Positions 23,752 to 31,485 are shown, counted from the first letter of the stretch. The stretch is DNA of 51,471 bases from Rhabdothermincola sp037478855 (GCA_037478855.1 JBBFLY010000014.1:1-51471); one strand, 5' to 3'. Numbers and translations: made by a program. The notes: generated by a model not told the origin, from the sequence alone.

Positions 23752-24272
23752 GCCTTGTCGGAACCGATGATGACCAAGACGGTCGCGCCGTTGAGGGCCA
23801 CTGGAGGTGAGGCGGGCATGGGGCTGACCGAGCTCGCTCCGATGCCCAGCGCCCGGGCGACCGCTTCGGCCTCGAGCTGCCAGCCGGAGACGAAGTAGAC
23901 CGCACTCGTCGACTGCGGAGGGGCGTTGGCGGTCTCGACGGTGGTGTAGCCGGCGGCGGTGAGCTTCGCCTTGTTGGCCCCTGCGACCCCGGAGCCACCA
24001 GAGGCGTTGGCGACGAGCACGTTCACCTCCGCCGGTGGTCGTGGCGCCGCCGTCGTGGTGGTGGTCTGCTCGAGCGCCTCGGCAACCGTGGTGGTCGTGG
24101 TCTCCCGGGTCGGCGACCCGGTCTCGACCACTCCGCCCTCCTGATCGAGCCCCTTGAGGAGCAGCACGAACCCGATCAGCACTGCGACCGCGATGAGCAC
24201 CGCGCCGATGGTGGTGGCCCGGGCGTCATCGTCGGCCGGCGGTCGGGAGGCGGCGCCTCCGGAAGCGCTCAC
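23748..24272 (-). CDS. Membrane-anchored LytR_C domain protein (VirR/Rv0431-like)
   Basis: A 174-residue protein with one N-terminal membrane helix (TIGAVLIAVAVLIGFVLLL) preceded by a short polar segment, then a Thr-rich linker (TTTTTVAEALEQTTTTT), then a LytR_C domain (NVLVANASGGSGVAGANKAK and GYTTVETANAPP). In mycobacteria the same order, DUF3263 gene then LytR_C gene, is Rv0430-Rv0431; Rv0431 (VirR) is an envelope protein that limits vesicle release. The GTG start at 24272 overlaps the stop of the DUF3263 gene, and its own stop overlaps the otsB start, making a tightly coupled three-gene operon. A role in cell-envelope maintenance is inferred from the homologue. Confidence 0.85.
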   Translation of the reverse strand: MSASGGAASRPPADDDARATTIGAVLIAVAVLIGFVLLLKGLDQEGGVVETGSPTRETTTTTVAEALEQTTTTTAAPRPPAEVNVLVANASGGSGVAGANKAKLTAAGYTTVETANAPPQSTSAVYFVSGWQLEAEAVARALGIGASSVSPMPASPPVALNGATVLVIIGSDKA

Positions 24273-24529
24273 CGCCCTGGCGGCTCGCTCGCCTGGTACC
24301 CCTCGTGGCGGGCCCGGCGCCGGCGGTCGCGCAGCCGGCGGAGCCGGCGCACCACGAGCGGGTCGTACTCGTACGCCGCGTCGGACTCCAGCAGCTCGTT
24401 GAGGATCTGGTAATAGCGCGTCGCCGAGAGCTCGAACCTCTCGCGGATGAGGGCTTCCTTCGGCCCAGCCTCCGACCACCACGACCGTTCGAAGTCGAGG
24501 ATGGCCCGATCGCGATCAGTGAGTTCCAT
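24269..24529 (-). CDS. DUF3263 domain protein
   Basis: An 86-residue helix-turn-helix-like small protein: MELTDRDRAILDFERSWWSE, then FELSATRYYQILNELLES and a very basic tail (RRLRRLRDRRRRARHEGYQ). This matches the DUF3263 family found in actinobacteria beside LytR_C genes (Rv0430 in M. tuberculosis). The fold and the basic end suggest nucleic-acid binding, but no function has been assigned to my knowledge. The ATG at 24529 has a GGAAGG ribosome site; the stop overlaps the next start in GTGA. It is divergent from the tRNA gene. Confidence 0.85.
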   Translation of the reverse strand: MELTDRDRAILDFERSWWSEAGPKEALIRERFELSATRYYQILNELLESDAAYEYDPLVVRRLRRLRDRRRRARHEGYQASEPPGR

Positions 24530-24596
24530 CCCGCCGATCCTTCCCGCCGGGGACCTCGAATGCAAGGACCCTCGACACCAGTACGATCACGGCCGC

Positions 24597-24670
24597 GCCC
24601 GAGTAGCTCAGCTGGTCAGAGCAGCTGTCTTGTAAACAGCAGGCCGTCGGTTCGAATCCGACCTCGGGCT
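24597..24670 (+). tRNA. tRNA-Thr (anticodon TGT)
   Basis: A complete 74-base cloverleaf. Acceptor stem GCCCGAG pairs with CTCGGGC, D-stem GCTC with GAGC, anticodon stem GCTGT with ACAGC around loop CTTGTAA giving anticodon TGT, and T-stem GTCGG with CCGAC around TTCGAAT. The discriminator base is T and the CCA end is not encoded. Anticodon UGU decodes ACA and, by wobble, ACG. Confidence 0.96.
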
Positions 24671-24741
24671 CCCGGAGGACCCGCCCTGAGCCGGGCTGCT
24701 CCCACTACGCTCCTTCCTGACATCAACGTCAGGGAGTTGGC

Positions 24742-25203
24742 TTGGCCGAGGTCTCCATCCAGCCAGAGCTGTTCGGCATCGAAGGGGGCGGACGCCCCAC
24801 GCTCAAGGGCACCCACTGCCGGTCCTGCTCGCGACGATCCTTCCCGCCGTCGGGCACCTGCCCGTGGTGCGGCGGGGAGGACACCGAACAGGTGGAGCTG
24901 AGCCGCACAGGCACCCTCTGGGGATGGACCGCGGTGAGCGCCGCGCCGCCCGGCTACCGCGGACCGGTGCCCTACGGGTTCGGGATCGTCGAGCTGCCAG
25001 CTGACGGCCTCCGCCTGATCACCCGCCTCACGGTCGCCGACCCCACGACGCTCACCTATGGCCAACCCGTCGAGCTGGTGGCCGACGCGCTCCACACCGA
25101 CGAGGAGACCGGTGCCACCGTCGTGTCGTGGGCCTTCGCTCCCGCCGCCCCTGCTCCCGCAGGCTTCGCTCCCACCGCGCCGCGCACCCCCACCGATGGC
25201 TGA
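24742..25203 (+). CDS. DUF35 / zinc-ribbon OB-fold protein
   Basis: A 153-residue protein with an N-terminal rubredoxin-like zinc ribbon (Cys26, Cys29, Cys40, Cys43: THCRSC and GTCPWCG) followed by an OB-fold (GTLWGWTAVSAAPPGYRGPVPYGFGIVELP). This is the DUF35 acyl-CoA-associated family, which forms complexes with thiolase-fold enzymes, such as ChsH2 with Ltp2 in steroid side-chain degradation. The start is TTG at 24742 with an AGGGAG ribosome site. Its end overlaps the start of the thiolase-like gene by 8 bases, so the two proteins are made together and almost certainly form a complex. Confidence 0.87.
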   Translation: MAEVSIQPELFGIEGGGRPTLKGTHCRSCSRRSFPPSGTCPWCGGEDTEQVELSRTGTLWGWTAVSAAPPGYRGPVPYGFGIVELPADGLRLITRLTVADPTTLTYGQPVELVADALHTDEETGATVVSWAFAPAAPAPAGFAPTAPRTPTDG

Positions 25204-26347
25204 GCCAGTCGTCGAGATCGCCGGGGTCGGCCTACACCCCTTCGGGCGCTTCCCGGGACGCTCGATCACCGACCTGGGCGCCCACGCAGTGCGGGCCGCG
25301 CTTGACGACGCCGGGATCACCGCGAGACCTGCGTTCCAGGCCGCGCTCTGCGGCACGGCCTACGGGGGTGTGGCTGCAGGCCACAAGGTGCTCGGCGCAC
25401 TCGCGCTGACCGGCGGCCCCATCGTCGATGTCGAGGCCGGCTGCGCGTCCGGGGCTGCCGCCCTGATGCTCGCCACCGACGCGATCCGCGCCGGGGCCTA
25501 CGACACGGTCCTCGTGTTCGGCATCGAGAAGATGCCGAAGGGCATGATCCGCTCGACGTTCTTCGAGCCGTGGCGGGAAGCGGCAGGCCTGGCCGCAACC
25601 CCCGCCTACTTTGCCCTGCGCGCCCAACGACTCATGCGCGACTCCGCGATCACCAAGGACGACCTGGCGCAGGTCGTGGTGAAGAACCGGGCCAACGGCG
25701 TGACGAATCCGAACGCCATGTTCCGGCAGGCCGTCACCGCCGATGAGGTGCTCCGCTCGCGCGTGGTCTGCGAACCGCTGCACCTGTGGATGCTCTGCTC
25801 GCCCAACGAAGGAGCTGCCGCGGTCGTCCTGCGCCGAGCCGAGGGGGTCGCAGCGAACCGTCGCCGGGTCGTGGTCCGGACTGCGACCCTGCGCTCCCAT
25901 CTGCCCGGCAACGTGCTCGGCGAGGCGACCCCCCTCGCAGGCCTCATCGACGACACGGCCATCCCGTCGCCGACCACGCTGGCCGCCGATGCCGCGTACG
26001 AGGCCAGCGGTATCGGACCCGACGAGATCGATGTCATCGAGTGCCAGGACACCGACGCGGCGCGCGAGCTGCTCGCCTACGAGGAGCTCCGTCTCTGCGA
26101 ACCGGGCGGCGCGGGCAGGCTGCTCGCGTCCGGCGAGGTGCACCTCAGCGGACGTCGACCGGTGAACCCCAGCGGCGGGCTGCTCTCCAGGGGTGAGCCG
26201 CTCGGCGCGTCCGCGCTGGCCCAGGTCGTCGAGCTCACCAACCAGCTCCGCGGGCGGGCAGCCAACCAGGTGCCCGAGGCGCGCGCCGGGCTCGCACACA
26301 CCGTCGGACGGGGAGCGAACGCCTCGGTCGTCATCCTCACGCGCTGA
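25196..26347 (+). CDS. Thiolase-fold protein (SCP-x/lipid-transfer type) lacking the catalytic His
   Basis: A 383-residue thiolase-superfamily protein of the SCP-x/Ltp type. Cys83 in VEAGCASGAAALMLA is the nucleophile position. However, the GHP motif of thiolases reads SGGLLSRGEPLGASA, with Glu334 in place of the histidine, and the final CxG-type motif reads HTVGRGANASV without cysteine. The NEAFA-type motif is replaced by CQDTDAARELL. Thus only one of the usual catalytic residues remains. Together with the coupled DUF35 gene this suggests an aldolase-like or other acyl-CoA reaction similar to Ltp2/ChsH2, rather than ordinary beta-ketothiolase activity. The substrate is unknown; acyl-CoA or steroid-like chains are possible. 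Confidence 0.85.
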   Translation: MAEPVVEIAGVGLHPFGRFPGRSITDLGAHAVRAALDDAGITARPAFQAALCGTAYGGVAAGHKVLGALALTGGPIVDVEAGCASGAAALMLATDAIRAGAYDTVLVFGIEKMPKGMIRSTFFEPWREAAGLAATPAYFALRAQRLMRDSAITKDDLAQVVVKNRANGVTNPNAMFRQAVTADEVLRSRVVCEPLHLWMLCSPNEGAAAVVLRRAEGVAANRRRVVVRTATLRSHLPGNVLGEATPLAGLIDDTAIPSPTTLAADAAYEASGIGPDEIDVIECQDTDAARELLAYEELRLCEPGGAGRLLASGEVHLSGRRPVNPSGGLLSRGEPLGASALAQVVELTNQLRGRAANQVPEARAGLAHTVGRGANASVVILTR

Positions 26348-26373
26348 GCTGGCCGAGCTGAGCTCGGTTGCCC

Positions 26374-26967
26374 TCAGCCAGCGCTCGTCGGTGGGAGGAG
26401 GCTCGAGCAGTCGTCGAACACCACCGCACCCCCCACCCGGGCGGTCGCACCGAACGACAGGTAGTTCGCAAGCGGAGGGAGCAGCTCCCGCGCCAGGGCG
26501 AACGACAAGGTGTTGCCCGCAACGGTCGTCGGCACGTCGAGGGGGCGTCGCTGCTCGCTCTGCGACCAGGTGATCAGGATGACCTTCCAAGCCGAGGTCG
26601 CATCGTCGCGTACCGCCCGCACCTCGAAGCTGAACGGATCGTAGGGATTGCCCTGTGCGACCACGAACGACGGCGAGACCGCCTCGTCGATCACGCCTGC
26701 GGTGGTGAAACGCACGACGACCCGGTCGCCATCGAGCGTCGCGGCCGCCGCCGCGAGATCGATCCCCGCCGCGCCGCCCACCGCATCGACCACCGGGCCG
26801 CTGTCGCCGGTGACGTCGCCGGTGGGGTCGGTGCAGGAGTCCCCCGACGAGGAAGGGGGCGTCGGCATCGGAGTGGACGCATCCTCTCCGCCGTCCGAAC
26901 CCGAGGAGCACGCCGCCAGCAGTCCGACGAGCAGCAGGGCTGCGACCACGAACCGGACCTTGCTCAC
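26374..26967 (-). CDS. Secreted lipoprotein of unknown function
   Basis: A 197-residue lipoprotein. The signal peptide VVAALLLVGLLAAC ends with lipidated Cys20, followed by a Ser/Gly/Asp- and Pro-rich linker (to about residue 42). The mature domain (DPTGDVTGDSGPVVDAVGGA, VVVRFTTAGVID, GNPYDPFSFEVRAV) looks like a beta-rich extracytoplasmic domain; two cysteines, CTDPTGD and DDCSSLL, could form a disulfide. I do not recognise a family with a known function. The start is GTG at 26967 behind GGGAGA. It is convergent with the thiolase-like gene and lies upstream of rlmB on the same strand in genome order, with 59 bases between. Confidence 0.78.
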   Translation of the reverse strand: MSKVRFVVAALLLVGLLAACSSGSDGGEDASTPMPTPPSSSGDSCTDPTGDVTGDSGPVVDAVGGAAGIDLAAAAATLDGDRVVVRFTTAGVIDEAVSPSFVVAQGNPYDPFSFEVRAVRDDATSAWKVILITWSQSEQRRPLDVPTTVAGNTLSFALARELLPPLANYLSFGATARVGGAVVFDDCSSLLPPTSAG

Positions 26968-27026
26968 AGTCGATCTCCCTCAGCGGACGGACACGGCGGA
27001 ACCGACATCTTCGCGTCCTGTGGTGC

Positions 27027-28022
27027 TCAGGCGGACGCGAGCCGCCTCCGTGCCACCTCGTAGCAGGCGAGCGCTCCGGCCGCGGCCACGTTGAGCGAAG
27101 CCAGGTTGCCGAGCAGCGGGATGCTGACGACGAGGTCGCAACGCTGACGCACCAACCGGGACAGCCCGGCGCCCTCCGACCCGAGAACCAGGCACACCGG
27201 TTCGTCACCGATCGGCAGGTCGAACAGTGACCGATCGCCGGCGGCGTCGAGGCCTAGGACCCACACCCCGAGCTCCCGGAGCCGCAGGATGGCGGTCGGC
27301 AGGCCGCCCACCAGCGCCATCGGGAGGTGCTCCACCGCACCGGCTGCCGCCTTGGTGACCATTGGCGTGACGTGCACCGTTCGATGCCGGGGCAGCACCA
27401 CACCGGTCACCCCTGCGCACTCCGCCGACCGGAGCAGGGCCCCGAGGTTCCCCGGATCGGTGACGCCATCGACCGCGAGCAGGAAGGGAGACCGTCCGGC
27501 GCGGGGGACGACGAGCTCGTCGAGGTCGACGTCGACCAGCGGCGCGGCGCGCGCGATCACCCCCTGGGGGGCCTCGGTGCGCGCCTCGGCGGCGAGCCGT
27601 CGCCGTGTGACCTCCCGGACCGGCACGCCCTCGGAGCTGGCCAGCTCGACGATGTCCTGCAGCGGTCCGATGTCGTCCGCGTCGGAGGCCACCAGCACCT
27701 CCCGAACCCGTCGCCGGCCCGCGATCAACAGCTCACGCACCGCCTGGCGCCCCTCGACCTGTTCGCCGCCGAGCCCACGCTCGGCCCGGCGACGCGGACC
27801 CTCGACCCGCGCCGCGCCAGCCTTGCGCGTCGTCGGACTCGGCCTGCCCCTGGTGTGCGTGCCGGCCGAGCCACCCTTCGCGACGGCAGCCTTCGCCGGC
27901 TTGGCCGGCTTGGTCAGCTTGGTCAGCTTGGTCGGCTTGGCCGGCGTGGCTGCCCGGCGGGGCTTTCCGCGCCCGCCACCTCCCGAGCCGGCACCGCGGG
28001 TGGATCGTCGTGACGCGCTCAC
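27027..28022 (-). CDS. rlmB: 23S rRNA 2'-O-methyltransferase RlmB (TrmH/SpoU family) with basic N-terminal tail
   Basis: A 331-residue SPOUT methyltransferase expected to methylate guanosine 2251 of 23S rRNA. The substrate-binding domain begins at EQVEGRQAVRELL. The SpoU motifs are LAVDGVTDPGNLGALLRSAE (motif 1), VCLVLGSEGAGLSRLV (motif 2) and VSIPLLGNLASLNVAAAGAL (motif 3), which form the knotted SAM site. The first 85 residues or so are low-complexity and strongly basic, with PAKPTKLTKLTKPAKPAK encoded by a 9-base tandem repeat. The GTG start overlaps the ispF stop in GTGA. In mycobacteria the same block also contains cysS between ispF and rlmB; here it is absent. Confidence 0.92.
   Translation of the reverse strand: MSASRRSTRGAGSGGGGRGKPRRAATPAKPTKLTKLTKPAKPAKAAVAKGGSAGTHTRGRPSPTTRKAGAARVEGPRRRAERGLGGEQVEGRQAVRELLIAGRRRVREVLVASDADDIGPLQDIVELASSEGVPVREVTRRRLAAEARTEAPQGVIARAAPLVDVDLDELVVPRAGRSPFLLAVDGVTDPGNLGALLRSAECAGVTGVVLPRHRTVHVTPMVTKAAAGAVEHLPMALVGGLPTAILRLRELGVWVLGLDAAGDRSLFDLPIGDEPVCLVLGSEGAGLSRLVRQRCDLVVSIPLLGNLASLNVAAAGALACYEVARRRLASA
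27891..27944. repeat. 9-bp tandem repeat inside rlmB
   Basis: Five near-identical units of CTTGGYCRG (27900-27944), with one degenerate copy before them. Read on the minus strand each unit encodes three residues of the basic Pro/Thr/Ala-Lys tail of RlmB. The repeat keeps frame, so copy number can change without a frameshift. Confidence 0.8.
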
Positions 28023-28492
28023 CTGTCCAGCACCGCCACCGCCCAGCACGCGATGCCCTCACCGCGACCGAGCGCCCCGAGTCCCTCAGCACGGTTGGCC
28101 TTCACCGTCACGGGCGCACCCACCGCGTCGGTCAGCCGTCGCTCCATCTCCGACCGCACAGGCGCGAGCTTCGGCTGCTCGCAGACGATCGAGCAGTCGA
28201 TGTTGCCGACCGTCCAGCCCTCGGCGCGCACCAGCTCGGCGACGGCAGACAGGAGCACGAGCGAGTCAGCGCCGCGCCATCGCGCGTCCGTGTCGGGGAA
28301 GTGCGTCCCGAGATCACCGAGACCCGCGGCGCCGAGCAACGCGTCGGCGCAGGCGTGTGCCACCACATCGGCATCGCTGTGGCCGGCCAACCCGGGTACG
28401 TCATCGAAGCGGACCCCGCCGAGGATCAGCGGTCGCGACGGATCGTCGCTGAAGGCGTGGACGTCGAAGCCCTGCCCCACCCGGACGTTCAT
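28019..28492 (-). CDS. ispF: 2-C-methyl-D-erythritol 2,4-cyclodiphosphate synthase
   Basis: A 157-residue enzyme of the MEP isoprenoid pathway that cyclises CDP-ME-2-phosphate. The metal ligands Asp10 and His12 are in GQGFDVHAF, GLAGHSDADVVAHA holds the third ligand and the active-site loop, and the C-terminal TVKANRAEGLGALGRGEGIACW binds the substrate. The length is standard. It follows ispD after a 196-base gap and overlaps rlmB. The gap is unusually long for this operon, so a separate promoter for ispF-rlmB is possible. Confidence 0.97.
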   Translation of the reverse strand: MNVRVGQGFDVHAFSDDPSRPLILGGVRFDDVPGLAGHSDADVVAHACADALLGAAGLGDLGTHFPDTDARWRGADSLVLLSAVAELVRAEGWTVGNIDCSIVCEQPKLAPVRSEMERRLTDAVGAPVTVKANRAEGLGALGRGEGIACWAVAVLDR

Positions 28493-28688
28493 CCTCGCAA
28501 CCTACCAAGCGTCTCCCTCCACCCTTGCCACGGCAGCCGTGGCGCCGGCTCCTGCGCAGGGATCGCCGCAGGGGTGTCCCCTGACCGGCCGCCGTACCCA
28601 ACCGGGCAGCGACCGGGCTGGGCCAGGGCCGGGTGCCTGAGCGGCACCAGCCCGGATGATCCCGGGATCACGTGAGCCCGGCTCGAGA

Positions 28689-29327
28689 TCAGTCGAGGTG
28701 AAGCTCAGCCCGGCGAAGGTCACCGGCGAAGGTGATCTTGAGGTTGCGCGGGTCACCCGGGACCACGACCACCGTGGCGCCCAGCTGCTCGACCAGCGCG
28801 GCGTCGTCGGTGGCCTCGGGGCACCCCGCATGCGCGTCACGCAGGATCGAAGCCCGGAACGCCTGGGGCGTCTGCACCGCCACGAGCTCGTCGCGGTCAA
28901 GGGTCTCGAGCACCCGTCCCCGGTCGTCCACCCGCTTCACCGTGTCGGTCACCGCCACAGCCGGCACCGCGGCGTCGGCACCGGCGCGCACCCGCTCGAT
29001 GACCGCGTCGAACAACGGCGCACCGGCCAGCGGGCGGGCCGCGTCATGGACCACCACGATCTCGGCGTCGGCGGGCACGGCTGCCAGCCCCGCCCGCACC
29101 GACTCCGAACGGGTCGCGCCACCGGTGACCACCACATCCACGGCCGGCTCGTCGCGATCGGCGAACGCGTCCGCCACCACCAGCACGACGCCGTCGCAGC
29201 TCCCGCGGGCCGCCTCGATCGACCAGTCGAGGACCCGGCGGCCCCCCAGGCGCTCGTACTGCTTCGGGATGTCCGCGCCGTAGCGGCTCGCCCGACCCGC
29301 TGCGAGCACGACCGCCCACACGCTCAT
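28689..29327 (-). CDS. ispD: 2-C-methyl-D-erythritol 4-phosphate cytidylyltransferase
   Basis: A 212-residue enzyme of the MEP pathway that attaches CMP to methylerythritol phosphate. The nucleotide-binding loop is VLAAGRASRYGADIPKQY, with Arg and Lys as in the family; VVVHDAARPL is the metal-binding region, and TDTVKRV, QTPQAFR and GDPRNLKIT complete the site. The ATG at 29327 follows the carD stop by 18 bases, so it is co-transcribed with carD as in mycobacteria. Confidence 0.96.
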   Translation of the reverse strand: MSVWAVVLAAGRASRYGADIPKQYERLGGRRVLDWSIEAARGSCDGVVLVVADAFADRDEPAVDVVVTGGATRSESVRAGLAAVPADAEIVVVHDAARPLAGAPLFDAVIERVRAGADAAVPAVAVTDTVKRVDDRGRVLETLDRDELVAVQTPQAFRASILRDAHAGCPEATDDAALVEQLGATVVVVPGDPRNLKITFAGDLRRAELHLD

Positions 29328-29345
29328 CGGTTGGGGCCTCGAAGC

Positions 29346-29825
29346 TCAGGCGAGCGCTTCGTCGAGCTTCGCCTCAGCTTCCTCCGGGGTGACGTTGATG
29401 GCGAACGAGAGCTCGGAGACGAGGATCTGACGGGCCTTGGCCAGCATCCGCTTCTCACCCGCCGACAGGCCCTTGTCCTTGTCACGAAGCGACAGGTTCC
29501 GGACAACCTCGGCCACCTGGTAGATGTCGCCTGACTTGAGCTTCTCGACGTGGTTCTTGAACCGCCGAGACCAGTTCGTCGGCATGCGGGCCTCCTTCTT
29601 GCGAAGGACCGCGAACACCTCCTCGACCTCCTCGTCGTTGATGACCTCGCGCAGACCGACCTCCTCGGTGTTGTCGGCGGGGACCATCAGGGTGAGATCG
29701 CCATAGGCGAGGCGGAGGATGAGGTACTCCCGGACCTGGCCGAAGGCCTCCCTCTTCTCCCTCTTCTCGATCACGGCGGCGCCGTGATGCGGGTAGACGA
29801 CCTTGTCACCGACGTCGAACGGCAT
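29346..29825 (-). CDS. carD: CarD-family RNA polymerase-binding transcription factor
   Basis: A 159-residue essential global regulator that stabilises open promoter complexes. The N-terminal Tudor-like domain (MPFDVGDKVVYPHHGAAVIE to about residue 60) binds the RNA polymerase beta subunit; the C-terminal helical domain contains the conserved NWSRRFKNH, whose tryptophan inserts at the upstream edge of the transcription bubble. Length and gene order (carD-ispD-ispF) match actinobacteria. The ATG at 29825 has a GGGAG site, and a TTGTCG-N17-TACCCT promoter lies about 45 bases upstream. Because this genome seems rich in promoters with weak -35 boxes, CarD-dependent initiation could matter broadly. 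Confidence 0.96.
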   Translation of the reverse strand: MPFDVGDKVVYPHHGAAVIEKREKREAFGQVREYLILRLAYGDLTLMVPADNTEEVGLREVINDEEVEEVFAVLRKKEARMPTNWSRRFKNHVEKLKSGDIYQVAEVVRNLSLRDKDKGLSAGEKRMLAKARQILVSELSFAINVTPEEAEAKLDEALA

Positions 29826-29868
29826 GACGCTCCCGGCAGTCGAAGCAACGAGTCAACGGGACCAATCC

Positions 29869-29897
29869 AGGGTACGGAGGCTCGGGGAAGCCGACAA
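29869..29897 (-). promoter_or_regulatory. Predicted promoter of carD
   Basis: On the minus strand TTGTCG (29897-29892) and TACCCT (29874-29869) are separated by exactly 17 bases. The expected start lies near 29862, giving a leader of about 37 bases that holds the GGGAG ribosome site. One of the few promoters in the window with both boxes. Confidence 0.55.
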
Positions 29898-30005
29898 GTG
29901 ACCGTCGACCGCCCCCGTCGGCGATCGCGTGGGGAGCGACGTCCGCCGATGGTTGAGCCGATCGTAGGTGCACGGCCGGCGGTGAACGGCACCGGCCCGG
30001 CGCAC

Positions 30006-30011
30006 TACGAT
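30006..30011 (+). promoter_or_regulatory. Candidate -10 box TACGAT, leaderless start of the Crp-type regulator
   Basis: TACGAT, 7 bases before the GTG at 30019; no ribosome site between them. Confidence 0.45.
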
Positions 30012-30018
30012 CGCCACC

Positions 30019-30678
30019 GTGGTGGACCGGGCGCTGCTCAACGAGGTCGAGCTCTTCCGCGGCATCGCTCCCGAAGATCTCGACGAGCTCGCGGAGGCGG
30101 CGGAAGACCGGACCTTCAGACGAGGTGACGTGCTCTTCTCCGAGGGCGATGAACCGACCGAGCTCTTCGTCGTCACCTCCGGTCGCATCGCCATCGCCAA
30201 CAAGTCCGTCGACGGGCGCGAGTCCGTCGTGGCGCTGATGGAGCGGGGCGACCTCTTCGGCGAGATGCCGCTGTTCGACGGGCTCAACCGGTCAGCCGAG
30301 GCCCGGGCTCTCGAGCGCTCCAGCGTCATCGCCATCCCCTACGCCCCGCTGCGGGCGCTCTACGAGGCGCAACCCGAGCTGCTCTGGAACGTCGTCTCGC
30401 TGCTCGCCACCCGGTTGCGCTCCACCGACGAGGCTCTCGCCGACTCGGTGTTCCTCGACGTCACCGGCCGCACCGCGAAGCGTCTGCTGGAGCTCGCCGG
30501 CGACGCCGACGAGTTCTCCCTGCCGATCACCCAGGAAGAGCTCGCGGGCATGGTCGGCGCCTCCCGGGAGCGGGTGAACAAGGCCATCGCCTCGTTCGTC
30601 CGGCTTGGCTGGATCGAGCAGGCGGATCGCCAGTACCGGATCACCAACCGCGAGCAGCTCACCCGCCGCGCCCGCTGA
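30019..30678 (+). CDS. Crp/Fnr-family transcriptional regulator
   Basis: A 219-residue regulator. Residues 10-120 form a cyclic-nucleotide-binding beta-roll (FRGIAPEDLDELAEAAEDRTF, GDEPTELFVVTSGRIAI, GDLFGEMPLFDG), which matches the GExSL-like cAMP pocket; the serine after the loop is replaced (EMPLFDGLNRSAEARA has RSAEA in the usual place of RSATA). The C-terminal winged helix reads PITQEELAGMVGASRERVNKAIA. No cysteine cluster is present, so it is not an Fnr-type iron-sulfur sensor. Overall layout resembles actinobacterial Crp (Rv3676). The start GTG at 30019 looks leaderless. The 3' end overlaps the convergent hydrolase gene by 20 bases. Confidence 0.92.
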   Translation: MVDRALLNEVELFRGIAPEDLDELAEAAEDRTFRRGDVLFSEGDEPTELFVVTSGRIAIANKSVDGRESVVALMERGDLFGEMPLFDGLNRSAEARALERSSVIAIPYAPLRALYEAQPELLWNVVSLLATRLRSTDEALADSVFLDVTGRTAKRLLELAGDADEFSLPITQEELAGMVGASRERVNKAIASFVRLGWIEQADRQYRITNREQLTRRAR

Positions 30679-31342
30679 GCTGCTCCTCCGCGCCGAGGAA
30701 CGCCAGCACGCGCCGCCACGCGTCGGCAGCGTCATCAGGTCGGTGCGCAGGTCGGCTCGGGTCGTGCACGAACCCGTGCTCGGCCCCCTCGTAGCGGATC
30801 ACCGTCACCCCGGCTTCCTCCAGAGCAGCCACGTCCTCGGGAGGGGTCCATGGGTCTGCCGTACCGATGATCGCCATCGTGGGACACCGCAGGGGGGAGG
30901 CCAGAGCGTCGAGCGGCTCGGACTGGGTCGGGCTCCGCCACTGCTCGGGCACCCGGATCATGCCGTAGAAGGCGGCGGCCCGGGCGAAGCGCCCCGTACC
31001 CGCCGCCTTCAGGGTGTACATGCCACCCAGGCAGAACCCGATGACCCCCACCTCTGCCGCACCCGTGGCGCCGGCTGCCGCCGCGGCGTCCCCGAGCACC
31101 CGGTCGTCGTGGAGCTCACCCACGTGCTCCAGCCGCCACTCGAGCGGCTCGTCCGCGTGCCCGGGCCACAGGTCGAACGCGCACACCGCCCAGCCGGTCT
31201 CGTCGCTCAGCTGCGCGACGAGGTCGTCGAAGAGCGGGCGCAGGCTCATGATGTCGGGGATGACGACCAACCCCCGCGAAGGGGCGCGGTCAGCGGGTGT
31301 GACCAGCTCTGCTTCCGTACCGCTCGGCAGCTCGATCCGCAT
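30659..31342 (-). CDS. Dienelactone hydrolase family protein
   Basis: A 227-residue alpha/beta hydrolase of the dienelactone hydrolase family. The nucleophile is Cys104 in GVIGFCLGGMY, as in true dienelactone hydrolases, with the acid in IIGTADPWTP and the histidine in GAEHGFVHD. The N-terminal RGLVVIPDIMSLRP and WAVCAFDLWPGH match the family. It may act on dienelactone from chloroaromatic breakdown or on other small esters; no catabolic genes are nearby. The ATG at 31342 has TAGAAC 6 bases upstream. It converges with the Crp-type gene. Confidence 0.9.
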   Translation of the reverse strand: MRIELPSGTEAELVTPADRAPSRGLVVIPDIMSLRPLFDDLVAQLSDETGWAVCAFDLWPGHADEPLEWRLEHVGELHDDRVLGDAAAAAGATGAAEVGVIGFCLGGMYTLKAAGTGRFARAAAFYGMIRVPEQWRSPTQSEPLDALASPLRCPTMAIIGTADPWTPPEDVAALEEAGVTVIRYEGAEHGFVHDPSRPAHRPDDAADAWRRVLAFLGAEEQLSGRGG

Positions 31343-31348
31343 GGGGGT

Positions 31349-31354
31349 GTTCTA
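31349..31354 (-). promoter_or_regulatory. Candidate -10 box TAGAAC before the dienelactone hydrolase gene
   Basis: TAGAAC on the minus strand, 6 bases before the ATG. The last base is C rather than T, so it is a weaker match than the others. Confidence 0.3.
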
Positions 31355-31485
31355 GCCGCAAACCCGGGTGCCTGGCGGTGCCGGACACGCGCCACGGCGG
31401 ACGAGCGTTTGCGGGAACCGGTCAGGATCCTCCCCGGGCAGGCGATCGAGACCCTGCCGAACCAGCGGCCATGCGGCCCGGCCGT

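Noticed and set aside
28493..28688. A gene or riboswitch in the 196-base gap between ispD and ispF
   Set aside because: Only short GC-rich inverted stretches are visible; there is no open frame with good composition and no recognisable riboswitch core.
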